Origin: Halolactibacillus miurensis
GTDB lineage: Bacteria > Bacillota > Bacilli > Bacillales > Amphibacillaceae
NCBI RefSeq assembly: GCF_900116255.1
Contig: NZ_FPAI01000002.1
Span: 145,349-209,348 of the forward strand
Direction of reading: 5' to 3'
DNA length: 64,000 nucleotides
Positions 43,974 through 51,965 of this stretch are shown one piece after another. Within the stretch, counting starts at the first letter, position 1; each line of letters opens with the position of its first letter. A program made the translations under genes and the position numbers. The notes below the pieces were generated by a model that saw only the letters and a list, made by a program, of their open reading frames with translations, did no database searches and was not told where the DNA came from.

Positions 43974-44693
43974 TTAAACATCTGGTGATGTTCTTAATGC
44001 TGGGTCGTCAGTAATAATCCCGTCAACACCTGCCCGTAAGTAGTCATCAAATAAGACCGCATCATTGACGGTATAAAGATGCAAGTAAAGACCAAGTGAA
44101 TGGACGCGTTTTAAGTAGTCCGTTGTAAAAGCTTTATAATGTAAATGCACACCGTCAATATAGCCACAGTGTTTTTTCAATAAACGTTCACTCAGTTGTT
44201 TTTTCGTCAAATAACCTGTCGTAAGTGCTGGATTTAACGTTTTTACTTGTTTTAAATACGCTGGATTGAAACTGGACAAAGTTAATTTTTCCGTTTTCTT
44301 AACGTGTTTTAACTGTCTCAGCGTTTCACTAACAAGTCCACGGTCGTTATAGCGATGGCTTTTTAATTCAATATTTAAAAACAGGTTGGTTGTTTCCCAC
44401 CAATCAAGCAATTGGGGTAGGGACAGAATTTTATCTTCATGAAAAGCCTGATCAAACCATTCACCGTTAGATAACGCTAATAATGTCTTTAATGTGTAAT
44501 CCTTAATTTTACCATGCGCAGGTGTCGTGCGATCGACCGTCGCATCATGCATAACGATAACGGCGTGATCCTTTGTTAATTGAACATCTGTCTCAATCCC
44601 GTCAGCTTCTAAAACTAACGCGTGTTTAAAGCTTGACAGCGTGTTTTCAGGCGCATACTTACTTGCCCCTCGATGTGCATAAATAAGCGTCAC
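43974..44693 (-). CDS. ugpQ: Glycerophosphodiester phosphodiesterase
   Basis: 239 residues, GDPD family TIM-barrel enzyme hydrolysing deacylated phospholipids to glycerol 3-phosphate. The catalytic and metal motifs are YAHRGASKYAPENT, EADGIETDVQLTKD and MHDATVDRTT. No signal peptide, so cytoplasmic. I chose GTG at 44693 because GAGGTG lies six bases before it and it yields the normal family N-terminus (TLIYAHRG); ATG at 44699 directly abuts that site. Confidence 0.88.
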   Translation of the reverse strand: MTLIYAHRGASKYAPENTLSSFKHALVLEADGIETDVQLTKDHAVIVMHDATVDRTTPAHGKIKDYTLKTLLALSNGEWFDQAFHEDKILSLPQLLDWWETTNLFLNIELKSHRYNDRGLVSETLRQLKHVKKTEKLTLSSFNPAYLKQVKTLNPALTTGYLTKKQLSERLLKKHCGYIDGVHLHYKAFTTDYLKRVHSLGLYLHLYTVNDAVLFDDYLRAGVDGIITDDPALRTSPDV

Positions 44694-44714
44694 CAACATC
44701 ACCTCAATTTTTGT

Positions 44715-44743
44715 TTGCAGTCTCTTTTAAATCGTAGCATAAT
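44715..44743 (+). promoter_or_regulatory. Sigma-A promoter of the SDR gene
   Basis: TTGCAG at 44715-44720 and CATAAT at 44738-44743, 17-base spacer, 36 bases before the start codon. Confidence 0.55.
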
Positions 44744-44778
44744 AAGAGGAGAGAAAACAGTAAAAAGGTGGGGCTTTT

Positions 44779-45561
44779 ATGAAAAAAGATACGATTGTCA
44801 TTACTGGCGCAACCAAGGGGCTAGGTCGGGCGTTAAGTTATCAATTAGCAAGAGAAAACCGTACGTTAGTTCTAATTAGCAGAAGTGAAGATAAACTAAC
44901 GGCATTGGCACATGACTTACAATCAAAAGGAGCCACCGTCTTTATTTACCCAATGGATTTAACTGAAACGTCAAAGCTAGGGTCACTTGTTGAAGAAGTT
45001 TTGACCGATGTTTCTTCGGTGGATGTCATCATTAATAATGCGGGCTTTGGATTATTTGAATATGCTACAGGCACGCCCAGAGAAACGACTTCACAAATGT
45101 TTCACTTAAATGTGCTCTCTATGATGGAACTTAATCGTTTACTTATACCTGAGTTTATCAGACGCAACACGAAGACACACATTATTAATATCGGCTCTTT
45201 GGCAGGTAAATTAGCGACGCCTAAAGCGACGAGTTATGCGGCGACAAAACATGCGGTGATTGGTTATTCTAATGCTTTGCGACTGGAATTAAACGATACA
45301 AATGTTGCGGTGACAACCGTTAATCTCGGTCCCGTCAAGACGTCATTCTTTAAAACAGCAGACCAATCCGGTCAGTATGAACAAGCGGTTGAAAAAATCA
45401 TGTTAACACCTGAGAAGGTGGCAGTAAAAATTGATCGCTTACTCTATACGAATAAACGCGAACTAAATTTACCGTTATGGATGAGTTTTGGCAGTAAACT
45501 ACATGCTTTGTTTCCGCGAACGTTAGAATTTTTTATGCAAGGTGCTTTTAACAAAAAATAA
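44779..45561 (+). CDS. yqjQ: Short-chain dehydrogenase/reductase (YqjQ type)
   Basis: 260 residues, classical SDR. Nucleotide-binding TGATKGLGRALS near residue 8, NNAG at about 88, and the catalytic triad Ser about 145, YAATK (Tyr and Lys about 158-162). Fits B. subtilis yqjQ by position and length; substrate unknown. The ATG follows AAAAGGTGGGG. Followed 45 bases later by yqkE. Confidence 0.9.
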   Translation: MKKDTIVITGATKGLGRALSYQLARENRTLVLISRSEDKLTALAHDLQSKGATVFIYPMDLTETSKLGSLVEEVLTDVSSVDVIINNAGFGLFEYATGTPRETTSQMFHLNVLSMMELNRLLIPEFIRRNTKTHIINIGSLAGKLATPKATSYAATKHAVIGYSNALRLELNDTNVAVTTVNLGPVKTSFFKTADQSGQYEQAVEKIMLTPEKVAVKIDRLLYTNKRELNLPLWMSFGSKLHALFPRTLEFFMQGAFNKK

Positions 45562-45606
45562 TGAAAACACGAAAAAGTAACCAACTTAATTAAGGAGTTT
45601 TGAAAA

Positions 45607-45834
45607 ATGAGTAAACGTGAACTGAAAAAGATGACAAAAGATGCCGAAGAACGTTTAGGTAAAAAAGAAGTTGATTTACTACAGCGAATGAAATCAAAAT
45701 TATTGAAAGACGAAGAAGAAGCATTAGGGCGCCAAAAGAAAGCCAAACGAAAAGCTGCGCTCGAACGCGAAAAAAATAAAACGTTCGAGGAATTGTTAAG
45801 CGAGAGTGAGATGGACTGGCATCAGTATAAGTAA
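45607..45834 (+). CDS. yqkE: YqkE family small protein (DUF3886)
   Basis: 75 residues, very rich in Lys, Glu and Arg, probably one long helix. The C-terminal block EREKNKTFEELLSESEMDWHQYK is the DUF3886/YqkE signature. The ATG follows AAGGAG. Function is unknown; charge and size suggest a structural or nucleic-acid-related role, not tested. Placed just before nudF as in Bacillus. Confidence 0.8.
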   Translation: MSKRELKKMTKDAEERLGKKEVDLLQRMKSKLLKDEEEALGRQKKAKRKAALEREKNKTFEELLSESEMDWHQYK

Positions 45835-45879
45835 TCCGGTACAGTAAAAATGAGCTTAACCATACTTAGGAGGGAAGAC

Positions 45880-46422
45880 ATGAGTAAATTTGAAGAAAAG
45901 ACAATACTATCACAAGAGATTTTTAACGGTAAAATAATCAAAGTCAGTGTGGATGATGTGTTATTACCTAATGGAGAAACCTCGATTCGTGAGCTTGTAA
46001 AACATCAAGGTGCTGTTGCAATTATTGCTGTGACGAAGGATCAACGGGTAGTGATGGTTGAACAATACCGTAAGCCGCTCGAAAAAAACTTAGTAGAAGT
46101 GCCCGCCGGTAAGCTTGAACCGGGTGAGGCTCCTGAAGTGACTGCGGTGAGAGAATTAGAAGAAGAAACGGGGTTTACCACAAACCAATTGGAGTATGTC
46201 ACGTCGTTTTATACAACGCCAGGCTTTTGTGATGAGCGTATTTATTTATACTATACGGATAAATTAATCCCATTAATAGAAGAAAAAGCCCTTGATGAAG
46301 ATGAATTTTTAGATTGTGAGACTTATACGATGGAAGAGCTTGATCAACTTGTAAAAGATGAGCGCATTCATGATTTAAAAACGATGTATGCTCTGCAGTA
46401 TTTGAAATTACGCGGCTTTTAA
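45880..46422 (+). CDS. nudF: ADP-ribose pyrophosphatase (Nudix)
   Basis: 180 residues. Nudix hydrolase splitting ADP-ribose to AMP and ribose 5-phosphate. The Nudix box runs from GKLEPGEAPEVTAV into RELEEETGF, with the ADPRase-type proline-containing segment after it (TTPGFCDERIYLY). The ATG at 45880 follows AGGAGGG; an upstream in-frame start has no support. Syntenic with B. subtilis nudF (yqkG). Confidence 0.92.
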   Translation: MSKFEEKTILSQEIFNGKIIKVSVDDVLLPNGETSIRELVKHQGAVAIIAVTKDQRVVMVEQYRKPLEKNLVEVPAGKLEPGEAPEVTAVRELEEETGFTTNQLEYVTSFYTTPGFCDERIYLYYTDKLIPLIEEKALDEDEFLDCETYTMEELDQLVKDERIHDLKTMYALQYLKLRGF

Positions 46423-46516
46423 TTATTATGTGAAATTGTTGATCACCTGATATTTAACATCATTCTGTCGTTTCCTTCATAGAATAGAAAAGAATAACTA
46501 TATGGAGGGACGACTT

Positions 46517-47116
46517 TTGAATCAATCAACTATTTTTCACTACATCATCCAACATAAACATCAACTCATTGGTTTGTTTGTTCTGTTTCTTATAGGTGTC
46601 GTATTAGGCAGTTATACGTTGGTCCATTCTTTTTCTGAGACGTTCACCTTGTCTGTCCCGAGTTTTACCGTCAGTGAATGGTCATTAACTGAATACGGGA
46701 CGTTGTTGATAGACAATATGTGGCTATACGTCGTCATATATATTGCTGGACTATCCTTCATTGGTGTCCCCATCATTTATTTTATATACGTATTGTTAGG
46801 CGTACGGGTCGGCTATACGATTGCGATATGTTTGTCTACTTTTGAGTTTAAAGGGATAGGACTAGCGATGAGCGCATTGGTGGTCGATCACCTTGTTTTC
46901 TTGCCGTTAAGTTTAATATTTGGCATTCAAGCGTTACATATACATAAACTGTTTTTTAGTAAACAGTCATCTCATACGTCAATGCAGCTCCCTCGTACAT
47001 TGAGTCTCTACCACCGACGGATGGTTTTGTGGGTTGTCGTGATTATGGTTTTATCTGGTATCGAATACAGTTATTTTATGTATGTCTTCCCAAAACTTTT
47101 GGCTGTTTTCACTTAA
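46517..47116 (+). CDS. spoIIM: Stage II sporulation protein M
   Basis: 199 residues with five or so transmembrane helices (about 12-32, 67-90, 92-112, 118-140 and 168-195), the pattern of SpoIIM, the scaffold of the SpoIIDMP peptidoglycan machine that drives engulfment. I place the start at TTG 46517: GGAGGGA lies six bases before it, whereas the ATG at 46502 would have the ribosome site inside the coding sequence. spoIID and spoIIP are not in this window. Confidence 0.88.
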   Translation: MNQSTIFHYIIQHKHQLIGLFVLFLIGVVLGSYTLVHSFSETFTLSVPSFTVSEWSLTEYGTLLIDNMWLYVVIYIAGLSFIGVPIIYFIYVLLGVRVGYTIAICLSTFEFKGIGLAMSALVVDHLVFLPLSLIFGIQALHIHKLFFSKQSSHTSMQLPRTLSLYHRRMVLWVVVIMVLSGIEYSYFMYVFPKLLAVFT

Positions 47117-47139
47117 CGCTCATGATAAGAATGTGTTAT

Positions 47140-47171
47140 TGATAATCATTTACACTTGATAATAATTTTAA
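47140..47171 (+). promoter_or_regulatory. Two tandem Fur-box-like sites upstream of fur
   Basis: TGATAATCATTTACA (47140-47154) and TGATAATAATTTTAA (47157-47171) each match 13 of 15 positions of the 7-1-7 Fur box (TGATAATNATTATCA), and the second abuts the -35 element. Confidence 0.55.
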
Positions 47172-47200
47172 TTGACAGACGACATATCGCTGACTATAAT
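47172..47200 (+). promoter_or_regulatory. Consensus sigma-A promoter of fur
   Basis: TTGACA at 47172-47177 and TATAAT at 47195-47200, both perfect, with a 17-base spacer. Confidence 0.85.
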
Positions 47201-47224
47201 TGAGAATGTAGGGAGGTTTCCGTG

Positions 47225-47680
47225 ATGGAACATCGTATTGAACGTATTAAAAAACAATTACATGCTGAAAGCTATAAGTTAACCCCTCAACGGGAAGCGA
47301 CCGTACGTGTACTACTTGAAAGAGAAGAAGACCACTTAAGTGCTGAGGATATTTATTTACTCGTGAAAGAAAAAGCACCTGAAATAGGTCTAGCAACGGT
47401 TTACCGAACCCTTGAATTATTATCAGAACTTAAAATTGTGGATAAAATTAATTTTGGTGATGGTGTCTCACGTTATGACTTACGTAAAGAAGGGGCAGCG
47501 CATTTTCACCATCATTTAGTCTGTATGGAATGTGGCACAGTGGAAGAAATCGTTGAAGATTTACTTGAAGATGTTGAGAAAAAAGTTGAAGATCAATGGC
47601 AATTTCAAGTGAAAGACCATCGATTAACGTTTCACGGAATTTGTCGCCATTGCCAACAAAAAAATAAGGAATCCAATTAA
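47225..47680 (+). CDS. fur: Ferric uptake regulator Fur
   Basis: 151 residues. Winged-helix N-terminal domain (LTPQREATVRVLLE, then IGLATVYRTLELLSE) and a C-terminal metal and dimerisation domain with HFHHHLVCMECG and the second Cys pair in HGICRHCQ, the structural zinc site. Represses iron-uptake genes when iron is plentiful. ATG at 47225 has ideal spacing from GGAGGT; a GTG one codon earlier is possible. Position between spoIIM and xerD is that of B. subtilis fur, favouring Fur over PerR or Zur. Confidence 0.92.
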   Translation: MEHRIERIKKQLHAESYKLTPQREATVRVLLEREEDHLSAEDIYLLVKEKAPEIGLATVYRTLELLSELKIVDKINFGDGVSRYDLRKEGAAHFHHHLVCMECGTVEEIVEDLLEDVEKKVEDQWQFQVKDHRLTFHGICRHCQQKNKESN

Positions 47681-47706
47681 ATCACAGGTGACCTGTGATT
47701 TTTTGT
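47679..47706 (+). terminator. Terminator after fur
   Basis: AAATCACAGG / CCTGTGATTT stem with a 3-base loop and T run; it includes the last bases of the fur stop codon. Confidence 0.85.
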
Positions 47707-47756
47707 TTCATTTTTACTTTTTCGTATTTTTATGTATCAATGAAAAGAGGGATTAA

Positions 47757-48641
47757 ATGATAAATGAACGTCAAGATTTTATTCAGTATATTAAAATTGA
47801 ACGTGGCTTAAGTGACAATACGATTGAGTCTTATCAGCGCGACTTAATCCAATATGAGGTCTTTTTAACATCGCAACAGATTAAGCAGTGGGAAGACGTG
47901 AGTCGTGAGGTTTTGTTGATGTATTTGTATGACATCAAAGATGCTGGAAAAAGCGAAGCGACAATCCAACGGGTTCTATCAACCTTACGGTTGTTTCACC
48001 AATTTTTAAAACGAGAAAATCGCGTGTCACATGATGCGAGTTTACATATTGATACGCCAAAAAAAAGACAAACATTACCTGAAGTCCTCTCTGTTAGTGA
48101 AGTTGAACAGTTATTAGATATAGACGTGACAACACCGCTTGAATCACGCACGAAAGCGATGCTTGAACTCATGTATGCGACTGGTTTACGTGTGTCTGAA
48201 TGTATCGGACTAAGTCTTAATGATTTACATTTAGATATTGGCTTTATCAGGCTCATTGGAAAAGGGAATAAAGAGAGGATTATCCCGTTAGGTGAAGTAG
48301 CAACAGAAGCGGTTAGTGAGTATATTGCCCATGCTCGATTAGTACTCATAAAAAATAAACAGCATCACACGTTATTTGTCAATCACCATGGCAATCCTCT
48401 CTCTCGTCAAGGATTTTTTAAACTTATTAAGCAGCGCGCAAAAGATGTTGGGATAAAAAAAGATATCTCGCCTCATAAATTGCGACACTCGTTTGCCACG
48501 CACTTGTTAGAAAATGGGGCGGATTTAAGAGCAGTGCAGGAAATGTTAGGGCATAGTGATATCTCAACGACACAAATATATACACATGTCACAAAAAAAC
48601 GACTCCAAACGATTTATCAGACCTATCATCCAAGAGCTTAG
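47757..48641 (+). CDS. xerD: Tyrosine recombinase XerD
   Basis: 294 residues. Resolves chromosome dimers at dif with XerC/CodV. N-terminal SAM-like DNA-binding domain (1-90) and catalytic domain with Arg in ATGLRVSECIGL, His-Lys-x-Arg-His in SPHKLRHSFATHLL, LGHSDISTTQ and the nucleophile Tyr in IYTHVT. The ATG follows AAAGAGG. In B. subtilis drm, pupG and dacF separate xerD from spoIIAA; they are absent here. Confidence 0.94.
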   Translation: MINERQDFIQYIKIERGLSDNTIESYQRDLIQYEVFLTSQQIKQWEDVSREVLLMYLYDIKDAGKSEATIQRVLSTLRLFHQFLKRENRVSHDASLHIDTPKKRQTLPEVLSVSEVEQLLDIDVTTPLESRTKAMLELMYATGLRVSECIGLSLNDLHLDIGFIRLIGKGNKERIIPLGEVATEAVSEYIAHARLVLIKNKQHHTLFVNHHGNPLSRQGFFKLIKQRAKDVGIKKDISPHKLRHSFATHLLENGADLRAVQEMLGHSDISTTQIYTHVTKKRLQTIYQTYHPRA

Positions 48642-48645
48642 CGCT

Positions 48646-48673
48646 AAACACAGGGAAACCTGTGTTTTTTTCT
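48646..48673 (+). terminator. Terminator after xerD
   Basis: AAACACAGG / CCTGTGTTT stem closed by a GAAA loop, then T run. Confidence 0.88.
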
Positions 48674-48769
48674 TTCATCCTTTTTTATTATTTTTTTCTG
48701 TTTTCAAACGAAAGCTCTGATGTCGATTCTCTTCTAGTTTTAGCGATAGCTGACTAGTTTTCTGGTGTG

Positions 48770-48798
48770 GCAGGTAAACCGTCTTTCCTCGCCGAAAT
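48770..48798 (+). promoter_or_regulatory. Sigma-H-type promoter of the spoIIA operon
   Basis: GCAGGTAAA (48770-48778) and GCCGAAAT (48791-48798), 12-base spacer, resemble the spo0A sigma-H promoter in this window (GCAGGAATT / GTCGAAAT). A one-mismatch 0A box (TGTCGAT) is at 48721-48727. Confidence 0.5.
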
Positions 48799-48845
48799 CT
48801 GTTGATGAAAGTGAAATTAACGTAATCTATTCAGAGAGGAAGACG

Positions 48846-49199
48846 ATGATGGGATTAATGAAAGAATTCGAAGTACACGATGATTGTTTAATTGTCAGAT
48901 TAACAGGAGATTTAGATCATCACGAGACAGATCAGTTTAGAGAAGAATGGATGTATTATTTAACGAACTATCCGATTAACCACGTTATTTTATCACTTGC
49001 AGGTGTTGACTTTATTGATAGTTCGGGTTTGGGTGTGATTTTAGGCCGTTATAAAGTACTAAAAAGTTATGGAGGGAGTTTAGTGATTTGTGGTATTACC
49101 CGACAAGTTAAACGCCTATTTGATTTATCCGGGTTATTTAAAATTATCACGTTCACTGAGGACGAATATGATGCGCGTGAATGGCTGGGGGTTTCCTAA
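48846..49199 (+). CDS. spoIIAA: Anti-sigma F factor antagonist SpoIIAA
   Basis: 117 residues, the same length as in B. subtilis. STAS-domain protein that, when dephosphorylated, releases sigma-F from SpoIIAB. The phosphorylated serine lies in FIDSSGLGVILGRY near residue 59. The ATG at 48846 follows AGAGGAAG; a longer in-frame start would run through the promoter. Its stop overlaps the spoIIAB start (TAATG). Confidence 0.95.
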   Translation: MMGLMKEFEVHDDCLIVRLTGDLDHHETDQFREEWMYYLTNYPINHVILSLAGVDFIDSSGLGVILGRYKVLKSYGGSLVICGITRQVKRLFDLSGLFKIITFTEDEYDAREWLGVS

Positions 49200-49633
49200 T
49201 GAAAAATGAAGTAGTTGTTCAGTTCCCGAGTTTAAGTGAGTATGAAAGCTTAGCGCGTGTGATTGTCTCTAGCTTTATGTTGCCATATGACCCGACCTTT
49301 GATGAGCTATCTGATGTGAAGACGGTCGTCTCAGAAGCGGTCACCAATGCGATTATCCACGGCTATGAATATCAACCGGGCATTGTTGAATTAAGGCTAG
49401 CTATTGTCGCTGGTATATTAACGATTGTGATTAAAGATAACGGTCAAGGCATTGACAATATTGAACAAGTCAAAGAACCATTATTCACAACAAAACCAGA
49501 GTGTGAACGTTCTGGCATGGGCTTTACTATTATGGAGCAATTTATGGACCGTTGTCATATTGAGTCGACACCTGGTAAAGGCACTGTCGTGACGCTTGAA
49601 AAAATGTTAGTGTCCGTTGCGATGGGTGTATAA
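49199..49633 (+). CDS. spoIIAB: Anti-sigma F factor and kinase SpoIIAB
   Basis: 144 residues, GHKL-type serine kinase that holds sigma-F and phosphorylates SpoIIAA. N box EAVTNAIIHGYE, G1 box IKDNGQGI and G2 box ECERSGMGFTIM are intact. The start at 49199 overlaps the spoIIAA stop by one base, giving coupled translation that keeps partner levels balanced. Confidence 0.95.
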   Translation: MKNEVVVQFPSLSEYESLARVIVSSFMLPYDPTFDELSDVKTVVSEAVTNAIIHGYEYQPGIVELRLAIVAGILTIVIKDNGQGIDNIEQVKEPLFTTKPECERSGMGFTIMEQFMDRCHIESTPGKGTVVTLEKMLVSVAMGV

Positions 49634-49634
49634 G

Positions 49635-50372
49635 ATGGCGGCAGATTTACTAAAAGATGATGAATTGAAACGATTAATTATTCAAGCGCAACTACACGAT
49701 GCGAACGCCAAATCCATTCTTGTCGAAAAAAACGAACGGCTTGTTTGGTCGATTGTTAATCGTTATAAACATCGGGGTTACGAGTCGGAAGATTTATTTC
49801 AAATGGGTTCCATCGGCTTAATTAAGGCGATAGATAAATTCGACTTGTCTTACGATGTGAAGTTTTCAACATATGCGGTCCCGATGATTATCGGGGAAAT
49901 CCAGCGATTTTTACGTGATGATGGTGTGATTAAAGTCAGTCGAACGTTAAAAGAAATCGCCGTAAAAGTCCATCATCAACGTGAACGTATCATGAAGTCG
50001 ACAGGTAAAGTGCCAAGTATTCATGAGTTAGCGGTTCAATTAGACTTAACAACGGAACAAATCATTGAAGCAGAAGAAGCGGTAAGACGTCCACAATCGA
50101 TTTATGAATCGATTTATGAAAGTGACGGACAAGCGATTCTTTGTTTAGATCAGCTCGCCAGTGACGCACCCGATGTCGTTGAGCGTTTGTTAGTAACAGA
50201 TAGCCTCAACCGTTTAGCAAGACGCGAAAAAATCATCATGTACTTACGTTATTTTAAAGACTGTACCCAAATGGAAGTAGCCGAACGTTTAGGTATCTCG
50301 CAAGTACAAGTGTCACGCTTAGAAAAGAAAAGCCTCCAATTACTTAAAAACTATTTATCTCAAGAAGTATAG
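49635..50372 (+). CDS. sigF: Forespore sigma factor SigF (SpoIIAC)
   Basis: 245 residues. First forespore-specific sigma factor. Region 2 (ESEDLFQMGSIGLIKAIDKFDLSYDVKFSTYAVP-type core), region 3 and region 4 with helix-turn-helix CTQMEVAERLGISQVQVSRLEKKSL are complete. The ATG at 49635 is one base after the spoIIAB stop. Third gene of spoIIA; in B. subtilis spoVAA-AE would follow, but here spoVAF does. Confidence 0.95.
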   Translation: MAADLLKDDELKRLIIQAQLHDANAKSILVEKNERLVWSIVNRYKHRGYESEDLFQMGSIGLIKAIDKFDLSYDVKFSTYAVPMIIGEIQRFLRDDGVIKVSRTLKEIAVKVHHQRERIMKSTGKVPSIHELAVQLDLTTEQIIEAEEAVRRPQSIYESIYESDGQAILCLDQLASDAPDVVERLLVTDSLNRLARREKIIMYLRYFKDCTQMEVAERLGISQVQVSRLEKKSLQLLKNYLSQEV

Positions 50373-50416
50373 CCCGATTCTTTTTTGACTAAACTGTCAA
50401 AAAAGGAGGGAAATAG

Positions 50417-51856
50417 ATGGATGAGAAAGTAGTAGGGCGTTGCGATCTAATCAAAAAGAAAATGACCCGTGAAATGGGGCTAGGACAATCGTTCGACTTA
50501 GGCATCAGACGGTTTCATTTGCAGGGGGTTGAAGTCGACTTATATTTTGTCAATGGTTTAGCTGATACAGAACAAATTATTCGTTTGCTTGGAAATATGC
50601 AGTATCAACAAGAAACTCGAGGACTTAATGTCTTTACGGTTTTATTTGACCGTTTAACGCACCAACAAGTGCGGGAAGAGAAAGATTTTACGGTCGCCAT
50701 GACCGATGTCTTGTCCGGTTTGATTTGTTTAGTTGTTGACTGTGACACCCGCTTTTTATTGATTGATGTCAGACAGTACCCTGGGAGAAACTCAGAAGAA
50801 CCCGATACAGAACGTGTCGTAAGAGGCTCACGTGATGGCTTTACCGAAAATATTATAGAAAATACGGCGCTTATTAGAAGGCGGGTACGCGACCCTCATT
50901 TGCGTCATGAAATCATTAAAGTTGGTAAGCGATCACAAACGGATATTTGTCTATCCTATATTGAAGGATTATGTGACCAAGACCTCGTCGACTTAGTCAA
51001 AAAAGAACTGGATATGATTCAGATTGATGCGTTGCCGATGGCTGATAAAACACTAGAAACCTATTTAGTTAAACAAGGGTATAATCCTTTTCCGTTAGTC
51101 AGGTATTCAGAACGACCGGATGTGTGTGCCGCCCACTTGTTTGAGGGACATCTACTCGTGATTGTAGATACGTCACCAAGTGTGATGATTGCGCCAACAA
51201 CGTATTTTCATCATTTACAACACGCGGAAGAATATCGACAATCCCCATTTATCGGGACATTTATTCGTTGGATCCGTTTTGTCGGGGTGTTTTTATCGTT
51301 GTTTTTAGTCCCGATTTGGTATTTATTTAGCGAATACCCTGAACTGACACCTGACATACTTAGTTTTGTTGGACCGAAAGAAGAGGCCACGCTCAGTTTG
51401 TTTATCCAGCTGTTTCTAGCAGATATGGGGATAGAATTCCTACGTATGGCAGCCATTCATACGCCGACACCCTTAACAACAGCGATGGGGCTCATTGCGG
51501 CCGTTTTAATTGGTCAGATTGCTATCGATGTTGGTTTATTCGTACCAGAAGTCATTCTCTATATTTCGATCGCTTCGATTGGTTCTTATCTGACACCAAG
51601 TTATGAGTTAAGTATTGCGAATAAGGTGGTGCGACTCATGCTTTTAAGTGTGACTGCCCTATTTGGATTATGGGGGTTTATCGGTGGTGTCACGTTCTTA
51701 TTCTTATTCCTGGTGACGACAAAAACGTTTCACGTGCCTTACTTATGGCCGGTTATACCGTTTGATTGGCCGATGTTTAAACAACTTGTGTTTAGAACAA
51801 GTAAGTCCAGTCAAGAAGCTCGACTGAAGCCAGTAAAGAAACGTAAGAAAACATAA
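50417..51856 (+). CDS. spoVAF: Stage V sporulation protein AF (GerKA-family)
   Basis: 479 residues. Spore inner-membrane protein of the GerA A-subunit family: a large N-terminal soluble domain (about 1-285, with EGLCDQDLVDLVKKEL and an EGHLLVIVDTSPSVM block) and a C-terminal membrane region with about four to five helices (about 288-450). SpoVAF forms a complex with germinant receptors or FigP-type partners in B. subtilis. The ATG follows AAAGGAGGG. It is the only spoVA gene at this locus. Confidence 0.88.
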   Translation: MDEKVVGRCDLIKKKMTREMGLGQSFDLGIRRFHLQGVEVDLYFVNGLADTEQIIRLLGNMQYQQETRGLNVFTVLFDRLTHQQVREEKDFTVAMTDVLSGLICLVVDCDTRFLLIDVRQYPGRNSEEPDTERVVRGSRDGFTENIIENTALIRRRVRDPHLRHEIIKVGKRSQTDICLSYIEGLCDQDLVDLVKKELDMIQIDALPMADKTLETYLVKQGYNPFPLVRYSERPDVCAAHLFEGHLLVIVDTSPSVMIAPTTYFHHLQHAEEYRQSPFIGTFIRWIRFVGVFLSLFLVPIWYLFSEYPELTPDILSFVGPKEEATLSLFIQLFLADMGIEFLRMAAIHTPTPLTTAMGLIAAVLIGQIAIDVGLFVPEVILYISIASIGSYLTPSYELSIANKVVRLMLLSVTALFGLWGFIGGVTFLFLFLVTTKTFHVPYLWPVIPFDWPMFKQLVFRTSKSSQEARLKPVKKRKKT

Positions 51857-51965
51857 CACCTGTCGCTTTTGATTGATTAGTCGCCCTAGATATGATAAAT
51901 TAATGCTATTCTAAGAAAGTTTGACGAGAACGTCGTCAACTGTTTCGACTAGAGGAGGCAGATGG

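Noticed and set aside
50389..50406. Hairpin TTTTTTGAC/GTCAAAAAA as a terminator between sigF and spoVAF
   Set aside because: The stem is AT-rich with T on its 5' side and A on its 3' side, wrong for plus-strand termination; it may only affect access to the ribosome site.
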